This document shows, in pieces, positions 9,229 through 18,186 of a stretch of 64,000 nucleotides of DNA (the stretch's first letter is position 1; each line of letters starts with the position of its first letter). Made by a program: the position numbers and the translations under genes. The notes below the pieces were generated by a model that searched no databases, was not told where the DNA came from, and worked only from the letters and a program-made list of their open reading frames with translations. The stretch lies in contig JAWLEA010000004.1 of NCBI GenBank assembly GCA_041686345.1, forward strand, positions 1 through 64,000, written 5' to 3'. Origin of the DNA: JAQICJ01 sp041686345. GTDB lineage: Bacteria; Myxococcota_A; Polyangia; HGW-17.

Positions 9229-9447
9229 ATGAAAAAGTTAGTATTTTTAGCAACAACCATGATGTTTACGGCAGGATACACAGCATGCGGTCGAATGGAG
9301 CGTGAACATGACAATAATGAAAATCGAGAACAAGGCATTAAGATGCATAGACGCGGAATGATGAACCGGGGCCGGGGTAGAATGATGCAAAACCGCAGGT
9401 GGTATAATGCAGATGACCAATCAAAATCAAAAACAAAAACAGAATAA
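9229..9447 (+). CDS. Small Met/Arg-rich putative lipoprotein
   Basis: 72 residues with a signal peptide and a possible lipobox (GYTAC, Cys about residue 20). The mature part is hydrophilic, with many Met, Arg, Asn and His residues (for example KMHRRGMMNRGRGRMMQNRR), a composition fitting periplasmic Cu+ binding by thioethers. It sits between the SHOCT gene and the CopB-type ATPase with short gaps, consistent with one transcript. No named family was recognised. Confidence 0.7.
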   Translation: MKKLVFLATTMMFTAGYTACGRMEREHDNNENREQGIKMHRRGMMNRGRGRMMQNRRWYNADDQSKSKTKTE

Positions 9448-9469
9448 CCAATAAATTAGGGGAAGCGTA

Positions 9470-11533
9470 ATGGATAAGCAGCAAAATCATCAGGAACCAG
9501 GAAACCACAAGGAACATGCGCATTCTGAAGAACATAATGAGCAACATGATGGCCACAAGAATGGAGGCAGCGGTGGCCACGGATCGCATAATCACCATGC
9601 CATGATGATCCGTAATTTCCGAAAACGGTTTTGGGTTTCCCTGGTTATTACCGTTCCAATTCTGGTACTCTCGCCAATGATACAAGCGTTGCTGGGCTAC
9701 AAATTTACTTTCGGTTACTCCAATTATGTTCTTTTCGCTCTATCATCGTTGGTATATTTTTACGGGGGCTGGCCTTTTTTAACGGGTTTGGCTAAAGAAC
9801 TAAAGAAAAAGCAGCCCGGCATGATGACCCTGATTGCCGTTGCCATTACCGTAGCCTGGAGTTACAGTACCGCAACTACTTTTGGGGTGAAAGGCAGTTC
9901 CTTTTTCTGGGAATTGGCCACCCTGATCGATATTATGCTGCTGGGGCACTGGATTGAAATGAAGTCGGTAATGGGCGCCTCACGCTCTCTCCAAATGCTG
10001 GTAAAGATGATGCCTTCTGAAGCACATTTGGTAAAAAACGGCGACACGGAAGATGTAAAAGTGGACCAGTTAAAAAAAGATGATGTAGTTGTAGTCCGTC
10101 CTGGCGAAAAAATCCCGGTGGACGGGATAATTACCAACGGGGAAAGCAATGTCAACCAGGCCATGGTCACGGGAGAGTCCCAGCCGGTGAAAAAATCAAA
10201 AGACGATAAGGTAATCGGGGGTACTATCAACGGCAACGGCTCTCTAAATGTAAGTGTACAACAGGTTGGCAAAGATGCTTATTTAAATAAAGTAATCGAC
10301 ATGGTGCGCGAAGCACAAAGCGAAAAGTCGAAAACCCAGCATCTGGCCGACCGGATTGCTTTCTGGCTTACCATAGTTGCGCTCACTACCGGTTTTGGGA
10401 CATTGGCAACCTGGCTCTTAATCGGTAAACCCTTTGTTTTCGGACTTGAGCGCATGGCAACCGTAATGGTTATTACCTGTCCGCATGCCCTGGGGCTGGC
10501 GGTGCCATTGGTAGTAGCTATCTCAACTTCCATTTCAGCAAAAAAAGGGCTGCTTATACGCAATCGGACGGCCTTTGAAAATTCTCGAAAAATTTCACTG
10601 CTGGCCTTTGATAAAACAGGAACCCTTACCAGGGGAAATTTTGGGATGACCCGATATGCCTCACTCAATGAGGATTTCGACGACAAAGAGATTTTACGCC
10701 TGGCAGGAGCGCTGGAGGAAAAATCAGAACATCCATTAGCCATGGGAATCATGCAGAAAATAAAGGACGAAAAAATTGAACTTCCCCAAGCAGAAAATTT
10801 TAACGCTATTACCGGAAAAGGGATTGAAGCTAGGGTAGAAAATAAAAACGTAAAGGTGGTCAGCCCGGGTTATGTCAAAGAAAAGGATCTTGAGGTACCC
10901 GACAAAGCCTATAAAAATGAGGCGGAAACTGTTGTTTTTGTGATGGTAGATGATCAACTGGCGGGTTTTATTGCCATGGCCGATGAAATACGAGAGGAGT
11001 CGTACGAAGCGGTAAAAACATTAAAGAAATCTGGTATAAAATTATATATGATGACCGGCGATAACGAAAAAGTGGCCAAAAGTGTCAGCGACGAGCTGGG
11101 TCTGGACGGTTATTTTGCCGGAATTCTTCCCGACCAGAAGTTGAAGAAAGTAAAAGAATTTCAGCAAGAGGGCGAGTTTGTGGCCATGACCGGCGACGGA
11201 ATCAACGATGCTCCGGCCCTGGCTGCCGCCGATGTGGGAATTGCCGTAGGATCGGGTACGGATATTGCCGCCGAAACGGCTGATATTATTCTGGTAAACA
11301 GTAATCCTGCCGATATCGCTTCACTTATTCTATTTGGTAAGGCTACCTACAAAAAAATGATTCAGAACTTTATCTGGGCCACCGGGTACAATGTGGTGGC
11401 TATACCAATGGCGGCCGGGGTTCTGTTCAGTGCGGGCATTCTCATTAGTCCGGCATTAGGCGCGATCTTGATGAGTTTAAGTACAGTTATTGTGGCCATA
11501 AATGCGCAATTGCTGAAACGAAAGATAAGCTAA
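9470..11533 (+). CDS. copB: Copper-translocating P1B-type ATPase, CopB subtype
   Basis: 687 residues. Instead of a CxxC metal-binding domain the N-terminus is His-rich (residues about 6-45, with several GH/HH/EH pairs), typical of CopB. Motifs in order: actuator MVTGESQPV, transmembrane CPH (TCPHALGLA, about residue 337), phosphorylation site DKTGTLT (about residue 381), SEHPLA of the nucleotide domain, MTGDN, and hinge MTGDGINDAPALAAADVGIAVG. CPH pumps export Cu2+/Cu+ or Ag+ from the cytoplasm. Coding style and base composition look G+C-richer than the surrounding genome, and the operon (DUF302, SHOCT, lipoprotein, ATPase) looks like a transferable module. Confidence 0.95.
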   Translation: MDKQQNHQEPGNHKEHAHSEEHNEQHDGHKNGGSGGHGSHNHHAMMIRNFRKRFWVSLVITVPILVLSPMIQALLGYKFTFGYSNYVLFALSSLVYFYGGWPFLTGLAKELKKKQPGMMTLIAVAITVAWSYSTATTFGVKGSSFFWELATLIDIMLLGHWIEMKSVMGASRSLQMLVKMMPSEAHLVKNGDTEDVKVDQLKKDDVVVVRPGEKIPVDGIITNGESNVNQAMVTGESQPVKKSKDDKVIGGTINGNGSLNVSVQQVGKDAYLNKVIDMVREAQSEKSKTQHLADRIAFWLTIVALTTGFGTLATWLLIGKPFVFGLERMATVMVITCPHALGLAVPLVVAISTSISAKKGLLIRNRTAFENSRKISLLAFDKTGTLTRGNFGMTRYASLNEDFDDKEILRLAGALEEKSEHPLAMGIMQKIKDEKIELPQAENFNAITGKGIEARVENKNVKVVSPGYVKEKDLEVPDKAYKNEAETVVFVMVDDQLAGFIAMADEIREESYEAVKTLKKSGIKLYMMTGDNEKVAKSVSDELGLDGYFAGILPDQKLKKVKEFQQEGEFVAMTGDGINDAPALAAADVGIAVGSGTDIAAETADIILVNSNPADIASLILFGKATYKKMIQNFIWATGYNVVAIPMAAGVLFSAGILISPALGAILMSLSTVIVAINAQLLKRKIS

Positions 11534-11582
11534 AAAACAGTGTAGAACAAATACATCATTTTTCCAGCCGTGGCCAATAACC

Positions 11583-11675
11583 AGTATCCTGAAACGAGAA
11601 CTAACTTCGAAGTTACTCCGCGCATCTGAGGCAAACTTCTCATTCAGTCAAAAACCCCCATTCTGGGATGGGAAC
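11583..11675 (-). repeat. Family A element, truncated, inverted orientation
   Basis: The right edge ends TTCTGGGATGGGAAC (11661-11675), the inverse of the left terminus. Going left it reads back through AAAACCCCC, CTTCTCATTCAGTC, TCTGAGGCAAA and AGTTACTCCGCGCA, matching the left arm of copies at 16145 and 34337. The other arm is missing and replaced by a junction (GTTCTCGTTTCAGGATA read on the minus strand) that also occurs inside the compound copy at 16480. It fills most of the 11534-11767 gap. Confidence 0.8.
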
Positions 11676-11767
11676 TAGATAGTTCATCAAAAAAATATTT
11701 TGGTTGGGAATAATGGGGGGTGAAAATTTGTTTTTTTTTTGGTTTCAACTAGTATCTTGATCAACTT

Positions 11768-13837
11768 ATGCTGTTTTTGATTCTTAACCTCATTTTAACG
11801 CAAAATCCCTACATTCCTCCTCAGACTTTGAAGTCGAGGTTGCTTCCTCAGTCTAAAGGGAGGCTCTGGGTTCGGGGCAAGCCGTTAGCGGAAGTGGAAA
11901 CTTCTTCTTCTTTCAAGGCTTTGCAATTGATGGAGAATAAGTTGTTTCCGGTAAAGTCCAAGAAACTTTCCAAAATCAAGGAAAAAAATTTAAAGCCCAA
12001 GAAACTTTCCAAAATCAAGGTAAAACAGCCTCAGGTTCCCAAATCTCTAAGTTGGCTCAAGGGGATGAAATATCCAGATATTCCGGTAAAATTTGATGAA
12101 TCTCTGGTTAAATATCTCAAATTTTTTCGCTACAATCGCACCGGGCGGGCCATTATCAAAGGTTGGATTCAGAATTGCGGACGCTATCGTCAGATGATTC
12201 TCAAGGTTCTGGCCAGAAACAAACTGCCCAGCTCTTTGTTGTATGTGGCTTTTATTGAGAGTGGTTGTTTGAAGAAGGTCAGATCATATGCCGGGGCGCT
12301 GGGGCTGTGGCAGATAATGCCCAGTGGAGCCAAAACCTACGGGTTGCAAAAAGATCATTGGGTTGATCAACGTTATAATCCCGAGTTATCTACCGTTGCG
12401 GTGATGGATTATTTCAGGGATCTTTATTTTCGATTTGGTGATTGGAATATTGCTCTGGCTGCTTATAATTGCGGTTATGGCAGGATGCTGCAGTCTATCC
12501 GCAGATATGCGACCAACGATTTTTGGAAATTGCAGAAGTTTGAAAATGCCCTTCCCCGTCAGTCCCAACTTTATGTACCCAAATTGCTGGCAGTGGCCAT
12601 AGCTGATCTGAACCGGGACAAGTTCAAACTGGGAAAACTTGATATCAAAAAACCTTATTCCTTCAAGGAGATCAATGTTCCCGGCAAGACTTCACTTTAT
12701 CGTCTGTCTCAATTGTTACATATTTCCTATGACAAGATGAAAATTCTCAATCGGGAATATATCAGGCGCAGAACACCTCCGGGCAAAAAAAGATGGCCGG
12801 TGCGAATTCCTGTGGACAAGTACAAAGATTCCATGAAGCGGCTGTCCAAAATATCGCCGTCCTGGTATCACTACAAGGTTTACACTGTTAAATTGGGGGA
12901 TACTCTCACCTCCATAGCCAAAAAGTTTCGCTGGTCCACCTACAAGTTGAGGAAAGCCAACCGGCTTAGCAGTTCTACCGAGTTGAAGACGGGCTTGAAA
13001 ATTCTGGTTCCCAGGCGCAAACCCATTGATATAAAAATAAATTATGAAGAAAAAGAAAGATTTATTGCCCCTTATCCAGGAAATATCAAAAAACCCAAAG
13101 GTAAGGTCAGATATTTTTATCGTACTCATCGGGGAGATACCCTCAAAAAGATTGCCAAATATCTCAAGCTGCCTTTGAAAAAAATCCTCTACTGGAATAA
13201 TCTGAATTCCAAGGCCAAAATTACCTACCACATGTATTTGCAGGTTTTTCTGCCCAAGGACAAAAAAGCACCGGATTTCTTGATTCATGAAGACAAGATC
13301 AAATCTATGAAGGTGGAGTCAAAGGAATTCCATCAATACCATCTGGCAGATATCAACAAATACAGAATAATCTATACTGTACACAAACACGATACTGTCG
13401 GTAAACTTTGCAAAAAATTCGGCACTTCCCGCAGGGCTTTACGACAAGTCAACGGTAAAAAACTAGGCAAGTTGAAAGTTGGCGAAAAGCTGGTGATTTA
13501 TGCGAAGAAAAGCAAGGTGGGCAGTTATATTCGCAAGGATAGACTCAAGAAAAAGCGGTTGGCTCAAAAGAAAATTGCCAAAAGCAAACCCCAGAAAATT
13601 CCGGTCAAAAAAACAAAGAAGGCTGAAAAATCCCCTGCCAAGGAGAAAAAATCCCCTGCTGAATCTTTGAAAGATATCGAACAGAATTTGCAGAAGATCA
13701 AAATCCCTCTCAGTATTCCCTTGAAAGACGATATTTCCAGTCAAAAGGGCAAAGTTTGGAAAGGAAAAGTAAATATTAAATTGCCAAAACCAGCCAAATC
13801 AGCCAAGACTGAAAAAAAAGATGAAACCAAGAAATAA
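11768..13837 (+). CDS. mltD: Membrane-bound lytic transglycosylase MltD-like, with LysM repeats
   Basis: 689 residues. A hydrophobic N-terminus (MLFLILNLILT) serves as signal or anchor. The Slt catalytic domain spans about residues 135-285, with catalytic Glu in AFIESGC (about residue 163), GALGLWQIMPSGAKTYGL, and AAYNCGYGRM. Three LysM domains follow at about 375-420 (YTVKLGDTLTSIAKKF), 455-500 (YRTHRGDTLKKIAKYL) and 540-580 (YTVHKHDTVGKLCKKF). The C-terminal 110 residues are Lys/Pro-rich and low complexity. It cleaves peptidoglycan glycan strands in the periplasm. The stop codon overlaps the RNase HII start by 17 bp, so the pair is translationally linked. Confidence 0.93.
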   Translation: MLFLILNLILTQNPYIPPQTLKSRLLPQSKGRLWVRGKPLAEVETSSSFKALQLMENKLFPVKSKKLSKIKEKNLKPKKLSKIKVKQPQVPKSLSWLKGMKYPDIPVKFDESLVKYLKFFRYNRTGRAIIKGWIQNCGRYRQMILKVLARNKLPSSLLYVAFIESGCLKKVRSYAGALGLWQIMPSGAKTYGLQKDHWVDQRYNPELSTVAVMDYFRDLYFRFGDWNIALAAYNCGYGRMLQSIRRYATNDFWKLQKFENALPRQSQLYVPKLLAVAIADLNRDKFKLGKLDIKKPYSFKEINVPGKTSLYRLSQLLHISYDKMKILNREYIRRRTPPGKKRWPVRIPVDKYKDSMKRLSKISPSWYHYKVYTVKLGDTLTSIAKKFRWSTYKLRKANRLSSSTELKTGLKILVPRRKPIDIKINYEEKERFIAPYPGNIKKPKGKVRYFYRTHRGDTLKKIAKYLKLPLKKILYWNNLNSKAKITYHMYLQVFLPKDKKAPDFLIHEDKIKSMKVESKEFHQYHLADINKYRIIYTVHKHDTVGKLCKKFGTSRRALRQVNGKKLGKLKVGEKLVIYAKKSKVGSYIRKDRLKKKRLAQKKIAKSKPQKIPVKKTKKAEKSPAKEKKSPAESLKDIEQNLQKIKIPLSIPLKDDISSQKGKVWKGKVNIKLPKPAKSAKTEKKDETKK

Positions 13838-14480
13838 ACAGAAGTTCAAATATATTGCCGGTCTGGACGAGGCAGGGCGCGGTTCTTTGATTGGGCCGAT
13901 GTTTCTGTCCCTTTGTGCTGTCGATCTGAGGGGATATCAGGATAATCTGGGTAATCTGCGAGATTCCAAATATTACGGTTCTTCAGCCAGGGGTAAAAAA
14001 CAGCGACAGGAATTGAGTCTGATGATCAAACAATCAACCCGGGTGTTTATTTTTGAAGTTCCAACTGAATATATCGATTATTGTCTTACCCACGACAGAA
14101 GTTTGAATAATCTGGAGATTGAAGCTGCCAGAGTTATGCTTTCCCAACTCAATAATCCCGGTCAAACTCAAATCAAAGCTGATGGAGAAAGAATTTTTTC
14201 TCCTCTGGTAACAGAGTTTCCAACCCTTGAGGCTGAAAACAAAGCCGATGATAAATACCCCATTACGGCTGCCGCTTCCATTGTGGCCAAAACCTGCAGA
14301 GATCAGTGGATGACCGATTATTATCGGCGAATGGATATGCCTTTTGAGTGCGGGGGAGGTGGTTACCCCAACCAGTCAACTGCCCGTTTTGTTGATTTTT
14401 ATCGTGAGAAATACGATAAATTTCCTCCTTCCTATCGTCATAGTTGGAAAAAAAAGCCCCAAAAACTTCCTCTTTTTTAA
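13821..14480 (+). CDS. rnhB: Ribonuclease HII, archaeal/eukaryotic-like sequence type
   Basis: 219 residues. It shows the catalytic GLDEAGRGSLIGPM box (Asp-Glu), LRDSKYY, KADGE and the motif ADDKYPITAAASIVAKTCRD. That last motif and the DEAGRG..IGPM form are closer to archaeal and eukaryotic RNase H2 catalytic subunits (ADEKYPVVSAASILAK) than to the usual bacterial DEVGRGPLVGAVV form. The enzyme nicks RNA-DNA hybrids and removes single ribonucleotides from DNA. It overlaps mltD by 17 bp in a different frame. Alternative reading: a divergent bacterial HII; a tree would settle this. Confidence 0.92.
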   Translation: MKPRNKQKFKYIAGLDEAGRGSLIGPMFLSLCAVDLRGYQDNLGNLRDSKYYGSSARGKKQRQELSLMIKQSTRVFIFEVPTEYIDYCLTHDRSLNNLEIEAARVMLSQLNNPGQTQIKADGERIFSPLVTEFPTLEAENKADDKYPITAAASIVAKTCRDQWMTDYYRRMDMPFECGGGGYPNQSTARFVDFYREKYDKFPPSYRHSWKKKPQKLPLF

Positions 14481-14604
14481 ATCAAATAAAAATGTTAAAT
14501 TAATCACAGTTGCTTTTGGGTAAAATTAGAGGGCACAGGACCATCTTCTGTGTTTTGTCGCGGATTTGCATGTACTTTACCTGATTAGTGTTTGGAGGTT
14601 TTTT

Positions 14605-15135
14605 ATGGATTATGGCAATAAAATTAAGATTATTAAAGACGATATAACCAAACAGCAGGTTGATATAATAGTAAATGCAGCCAACAAGGAACTGGTTGGA
14701 GGTGGAGGAGTGGACGGTGCTGTCCACCGAGCTGCCGGTCCTGAAATGATGGAGGAATTAAAGGAAAAATACAAAGGTTGTCCCGTGGGGGAAGCTCGCA
14801 AAACCAAAGGTTACGAATTGCCGGCAAAATTTGTTTATCATGCGGTGGGACCGGTTTGGCAGGGTGGGAAAAACAATGAAGATGAGCTTTTGCGATATGC
14901 ATATTCCTATTGCTATGATCTGATGTATATTGACAACCTCAAAACAATTGCTTTCCCGGCAATTTCCTGTGGAGTTTATAATTTTCCCCTTAAGCGGGCA
15001 GCCAAAATAGTGAAAGAGATTACTCTGGAAAAACTCGAAGAGCATAAACAGATTGAAAAAGTAATTTTCTGTCTGTTCAGCGACAAAGCTTTAGATATTT
15101 ACCAGAAAACCTTCTCCGATAACCTGAATGCTTAA
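14605..15135 (+). CDS. Macrodomain protein, O-acetyl-ADP-ribose deacetylase type
   Basis: The ATG at 14605 follows GGAGG at 14594-14598, giving a 176-residue single macrodomain; an ATG at 14566 would add an unlikely 13 residues. Signatures: IIKDDITKQQVDIIVNAANKEL, the phosphate loop GGGGVDGAVHRAAGPE, YELPAKFVYHAVGPVW and AFPAISCGVYNFPL. These are the MacroD/YmdB-type ADP-ribose binding elements. Likely reactions are removal of acetyl or ADP-ribose groups from O-acetyl-ADP-ribose or proteins. The gene converges with the lipoprotein gene on the other strand (4 bp overlap). Confidence 0.92.
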   Translation: MDYGNKIKIIKDDITKQQVDIIVNAANKELVGGGGVDGAVHRAAGPEMMEELKEKYKGCPVGEARKTKGYELPAKFVYHAVGPVWQGGKNNEDELLRYAYSYCYDLMYIDNLKTIAFPAISCGVYNFPLKRAAKIVKEITLEKLEEHKQIEKVIFCLFSDKALDIYQKTFSDNLNA

Positions 15136-16100
15136 AAACAAGGATGAGAAAAAAGAGAGAGGGGGATGATTTTGGACATGGAATACCAGAATTTGGAGAT
15201 GCCCATATGGTTTTTTGCAGCTGTTTTTTGAAGGAATTTGGGATAATTGGGAGGTAATTTTAATGAGTTGGTCAGGTATTTCAACTTTATTACCGGGGTG
15301 GTGATAGTTTTGCCTTTGATCATGGATCTGAAGATATAAGCCAGAACGATAGGAGCATTAATCTGTTTATATGTGGTTTTTTTGCCAAAGCCGATCATGA
15401 AGATAACTCTGTCCGATTTGACCAAAGAGAGACCAAATCCTTTTAAATTTGAAGTTTTGAAGGTAAGTCCTGCTGTTTTGTGTTTATTAGAAAGTTTGTT
15501 GATATTAAGAATGCGGAAGTTCCAGCCTTTTCTTTTGGCCAGTTTTTCCAGGAAGAGAGTGATGTATTTTTTGGCAGAGGTTGCTGATGCGTTGGGATTT
15601 TTAGCGAAAATTATATGGTATTGAAATTGGTCTATATCTTTTTTGCTTTTGAAAATACTGAGAGTTCGGTTTTTTATTTGGGGATACCAACCCTGGGGAT
15701 AAAAAAATGAGTAATCGTATTTGGAAGAATATTTGGAAACCATGGTAAGGGAACCGTTGGAAAGTTTTTGAGTTTCGTGCTTATTCTCGGATTTCGAAAA
15801 GTCATGGGGTTCGGATTTGGAAACGGGAGTTGAAAGATTGTTGGAATAAGCTGTAGACTCTTTGCGGGGATAAGAGCTGGTTTTGGGATAATTGTAGTCC
15901 TCGTTATCAGCCTCATGTTCAACCGGAGGGCTTTGAATATCCGGTTCGGATGAAGTTTCATATTCGATTTCTTGAGGGCTTTGGTAATTGTTATTTTTGT
16001 AATGGTGGTTATTATTGTGGTGATTATTTCTGGGGAGAGTACATCCAGCAAAAAAGACAAGTCCCACCAGAATAATCGAAGTTTTGACTGATTTATACAT
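15132..16100 (-). CDS. Putative lipoprotein of unknown function
   Basis: 322 residues with a lipoprotein signal peptide and lipobox FFAGC (Cys about residue 20). The next 100 residues are low complexity, rich in Asn, His, Ser and Pro. A more compact region begins near residue 118 (SKYSSKYDYSFFYPQGWYPQIKN), which resembles the start of PsbP/DUF1795-like folds that bind small ligands; this is only a suggestion. The extreme C-terminus (SLFSHPCF) overlaps the end of the macrodomain gene. No catalytic motif is visible. Confidence 0.65.
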   Translation of the reverse strand: MYKSVKTSIILVGLVFFAGCTLPRNNHHNNNHHYKNNNYQSPQEIEYETSSEPDIQSPPVEHEADNEDYNYPKTSSYPRKESTAYSNNLSTPVSKSEPHDFSKSENKHETQKLSNGSLTMVSKYSSKYDYSFFYPQGWYPQIKNRTLSIFKSKKDIDQFQYHIIFAKNPNASATSAKKYITLFLEKLAKRKGWNFRILNINKLSNKHKTAGLTFKTSNLKGFGLSLVKSDRVIFMIGFGKKTTYKQINAPIVLAYIFRSMIKGKTITTPVIKLKYLTNSLKLPPNYPKFLQKTAAKNHMGISKFWYSMSKIIPLSLFSHPCF

Positions 16101-16144
16101 TTAAAGCACCTTTTCCACAGATAAACCTGATTCCCGTCTGACAA

Positions 16145-16305
16145 GTTCCCGACCCAGAATAGGGGTTTTAATTAAATGATAAATTTGCCTCAGATGCACG
16201 GAATAACTTTGCAGATATAGTTGCAACCATAATAATAAGTTATGACAAAGCAGATCAATTAAAATTCCGCATTCAGACGATGACCTTCCTTTTTGGGATG
16301 GGAAC
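16145..16305 (+). repeat. Family A element, full length
   Basis: 161 bp from GTTCCCGACCCAGAA to TTTTTGGGATGGGAAC. Inner arms pair: AATAGG on the left with CCTT on the right, ATAACTT on the left with AGTTAT on the right. The left boundary is TGACAA and the right TAACTA, so no flanking direct repeat is evident at this copy. It occupies the start of a 744-bp gene-free stretch. Confidence 0.85.
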
Positions 16306-16479
16306 TAACTATAGACTATTATAGTCACAGATTAATTCAAGGTAAAGAAACTTTAATTTGCGGATTCCTGTAAGATTCAATCTGTGATCTGATTTGACAG
16401 GAAGGTTTAATTGTTTGCAATTTTTTTTTGAGGAATTAAGATAATTTTCATCTTTTTGCACGGGTTTGCAAACTAAATA

Positions 16480-16807
16480 GTTTCTATCCCAGAAGTGGTG
16501 TTATTGGAAGAATGAGAAGTTTGCCTCAGATGCGCGGAGAAACTGCGCAGAAAGTTCTCGTTTCAGGATAGAGGTTATTAACTGAGTAAGAAATTGGATT
16601 GAGATGCGCGAAGTAACTTCGCAGATATAGCCACAACTATTTCAAGCAGTTACGACAAAGCAGATCAATCCAATTTCCGTGCTTCAGGTGATGACCTTTC
16701 ATTCTAAAACGAGAACTCTAAGCCACAACTATTTCAAGCAGTTATGACAAAGCAGATGAGGTAAGATTCCGCATTCAGATGATGATATCCATTTTTGGGA
16801 TGGAAAC
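16480..16807 (+). repeat. Compound family A element (two or more copies joined)
   Basis: Starts GTTTCTATCCCAGAAGTGG and ends TTTTTGGGATGGAAAC. Inside is a second left end (AGTTCTCGTTTCAGGATA), one complete middle section, a right-type end (CATTCTAAAACGAGAACT) and another right half from 16720. Flanks are TAAATA on both sides (16474-16479 and 16808-16813), a 6-bp direct repeat fitting a target duplication. The inner copy has a perfect 12-bp stem, AAATTGGATTGA with TCAATCCAATTT. Of the gap 16101-16844, the stretch 16306-16479 shows nothing recognisable. Confidence 0.8.
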
Positions 16808-16844
16808 TAAATACCCGTAAACAGTAAATCTCAGGATAATTTAA

Positions 16845-17543
16845 ATGAAATCAAAGAAAAAAGCTATTGTTTTATTAAGCGGAGGACTTGATTCCACTAC
16901 AACTCTGGCTCTGGCCATTGACCGAGGTTTCTCCCCTCTGGGGCTCAGTTTCAGTTACGGACAGAGACATAGTGTCGAAATGGAAGCAGCCAGAAAAATA
17001 ACTGATTTTTTCAAAATTGAAGAGCAGATTGTACTTGATCTGCCTCTGGCTCAAATTGGGGGTAATGTGTTGACTGATTCTTCCGCTGAAGTTCCTCATA
17101 CTCAGGAGGAAACACCTGAAGATGATATTCCCCCTACTTACGTTCCCGCCCGCAATACGATTTTTCTTTCCTATGCCTTGGCTGTGGCTGAAGTGAAAGA
17201 GATCACCGATATTTTCATAGGAGTCAGTTCCGTAGATTACTCAGGCTATCCCGATTGTCGTCCCCCCTTTATCAAATCTTTTGAAGAAATGGCCAATCAA
17301 GCAACAAAACTGGGAATACAGGGAAAAACTGTTAAAATTCATGCTCCTCTCATGCAGCTTGATAAAGCTCAAACCATCAAAGTCGGGTTGGATCTGGGAG
17401 TTGATTATTCCATCACCCACACCTGTTATGATCCCGATGAACAAGGGCGCGCCTGTGGAGAATGCGACTCCTGCAAATTGAGATTGCAAGGATTTGCCCG
17501 CTTGGGAATTGAAGATCCGGCTGTATACAGGAACAAGCCATGA
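16845..17543 (+). CDS. queC: 7-cyano-7-deazaguanine (preQ0) synthase QueC
   Basis: 232 residues. The PP-loop ATP-binding motif is LLSGGLDSTT, followed by GLSFSYGQRHSVE; PARNTIFLSYALA and GVSSVDYSGYPDCRPPF are family hallmarks. The zinc site is the C-terminal set CYDPDEQGRACGECDSCKLR (Cys at four positions). It converts 7-carboxy-7-deazaguanine to preQ0 using ATP and ammonia in the cytoplasm. AGGA at 16833 is the only modest ribosome site before the ATG. It overlaps queE by 4 bp (ATGA) and heads the queC-queE-queD-folE2 operon. No preQ1 riboswitch was recognised in the leader. Confidence 0.97.
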   Translation: MKSKKKAIVLLSGGLDSTTTLALAIDRGFSPLGLSFSYGQRHSVEMEAARKITDFFKIEEQIVLDLPLAQIGGNVLTDSSAEVPHTQEETPEDDIPPTYVPARNTIFLSYALAVAEVKEITDIFIGVSSVDYSGYPDCRPPFIKSFEEMANQATKLGIQGKTVKIHAPLMQLDKAQTIKVGLDLGVDYSITHTCYDPDEQGRACGECDSCKLRLQGFARLGIEDPAVYRNKP

Positions 17544-18175
17544 AAACTCTTCAGGTTTTCAATATTTTCAAATCAATCCAGGGAGAATCTTCCTGGCAAG
17601 GACGCAATTGCACTTTTATCCGACTATCCGGTTGTCCTTTGAATTGTAGTTGGTGTGACACTCCGGAAGCCAGAAGTTTCGACAGTGGTACTCCCATGGA
17701 ACTTGATCAAATTGTCAAGGCCGTCAGTGTCACCGGTTGCACTTTGGTGGAAGTTACCGGAGGAGAGCCCCTGGTCCAGCAAAATGCCATGACTTTGCTG
17801 GGTAAGTTGAATGACAAGGGTTTTGAAACGCTGCTGGAAACAAGTGGCGCTTTCTCTATTTCGGGGGTTGATAAAAGGACAAAGATCATTATGGATATAA
17901 AGCCCCCTTCTTCGGGGGAAGATGAAAAAATGCTCTCTTCCAATTTGGATATTCTCAAAACAGGAGATGAGGTCAAATTTCCCATAGCTGACCGCAATGA
18001 CTTTTCCTGCGCTCTTTGTCAACTCAGAGAGATTGAAGATCGTTGTTTTACTCCTTTGTTCACACCTGTGGAGCCCTCAATGAATCCAAAATTACTGGCA
18101 AAATGGTTTCTGGAAGCAGCTCCACCTGATGCCAGATTCCAGCTTCAACTGCATAAGTTGTTGAATCTCGCCTGA
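17540..18175 (+). CDS. queE: 7-carboxy-7-deazaguanine synthase QueE
   Basis: 211 residues, normal for QueE. A radical SAM enzyme: the cluster motif is RLSGCPLNCSWCDTPEA, the CxxxCxxC spacing reading C-P-L-N-C-S-W-C, preceded by FNIFKSIQGESSWQGRNCTFIR. VTGGEPLVQ binds the SAM amino group. It contracts the ring of 6-carboxy-tetrahydropterin to the 7-deazapurine core using SAM, a [4Fe-4S] cluster and Mg2+. Start overlaps the queC stop by 4 bp; queD follows after 11 bp. Confidence 0.96.
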   Translation: MKTLQVFNIFKSIQGESSWQGRNCTFIRLSGCPLNCSWCDTPEARSFDSGTPMELDQIVKAVSVTGCTLVEVTGGEPLVQQNAMTLLGKLNDKGFETLLETSGAFSISGVDKRTKIIMDIKPPSSGEDEKMLSSNLDILKTGDEVKFPIADRNDFSCALCQLREIEDRCFTPLFTPVEPSMNPKLLAKWFLEAAPPDARFQLQLHKLLNLA

Positions 18176-18186
18176 AGGGTTAGAAA

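Noticed and set aside
16808..16844. preQ1 riboswitch in front of queC
   Set aside because: The leader is short and derived from repeat flank; no preQ1 aptamer core was recognised.
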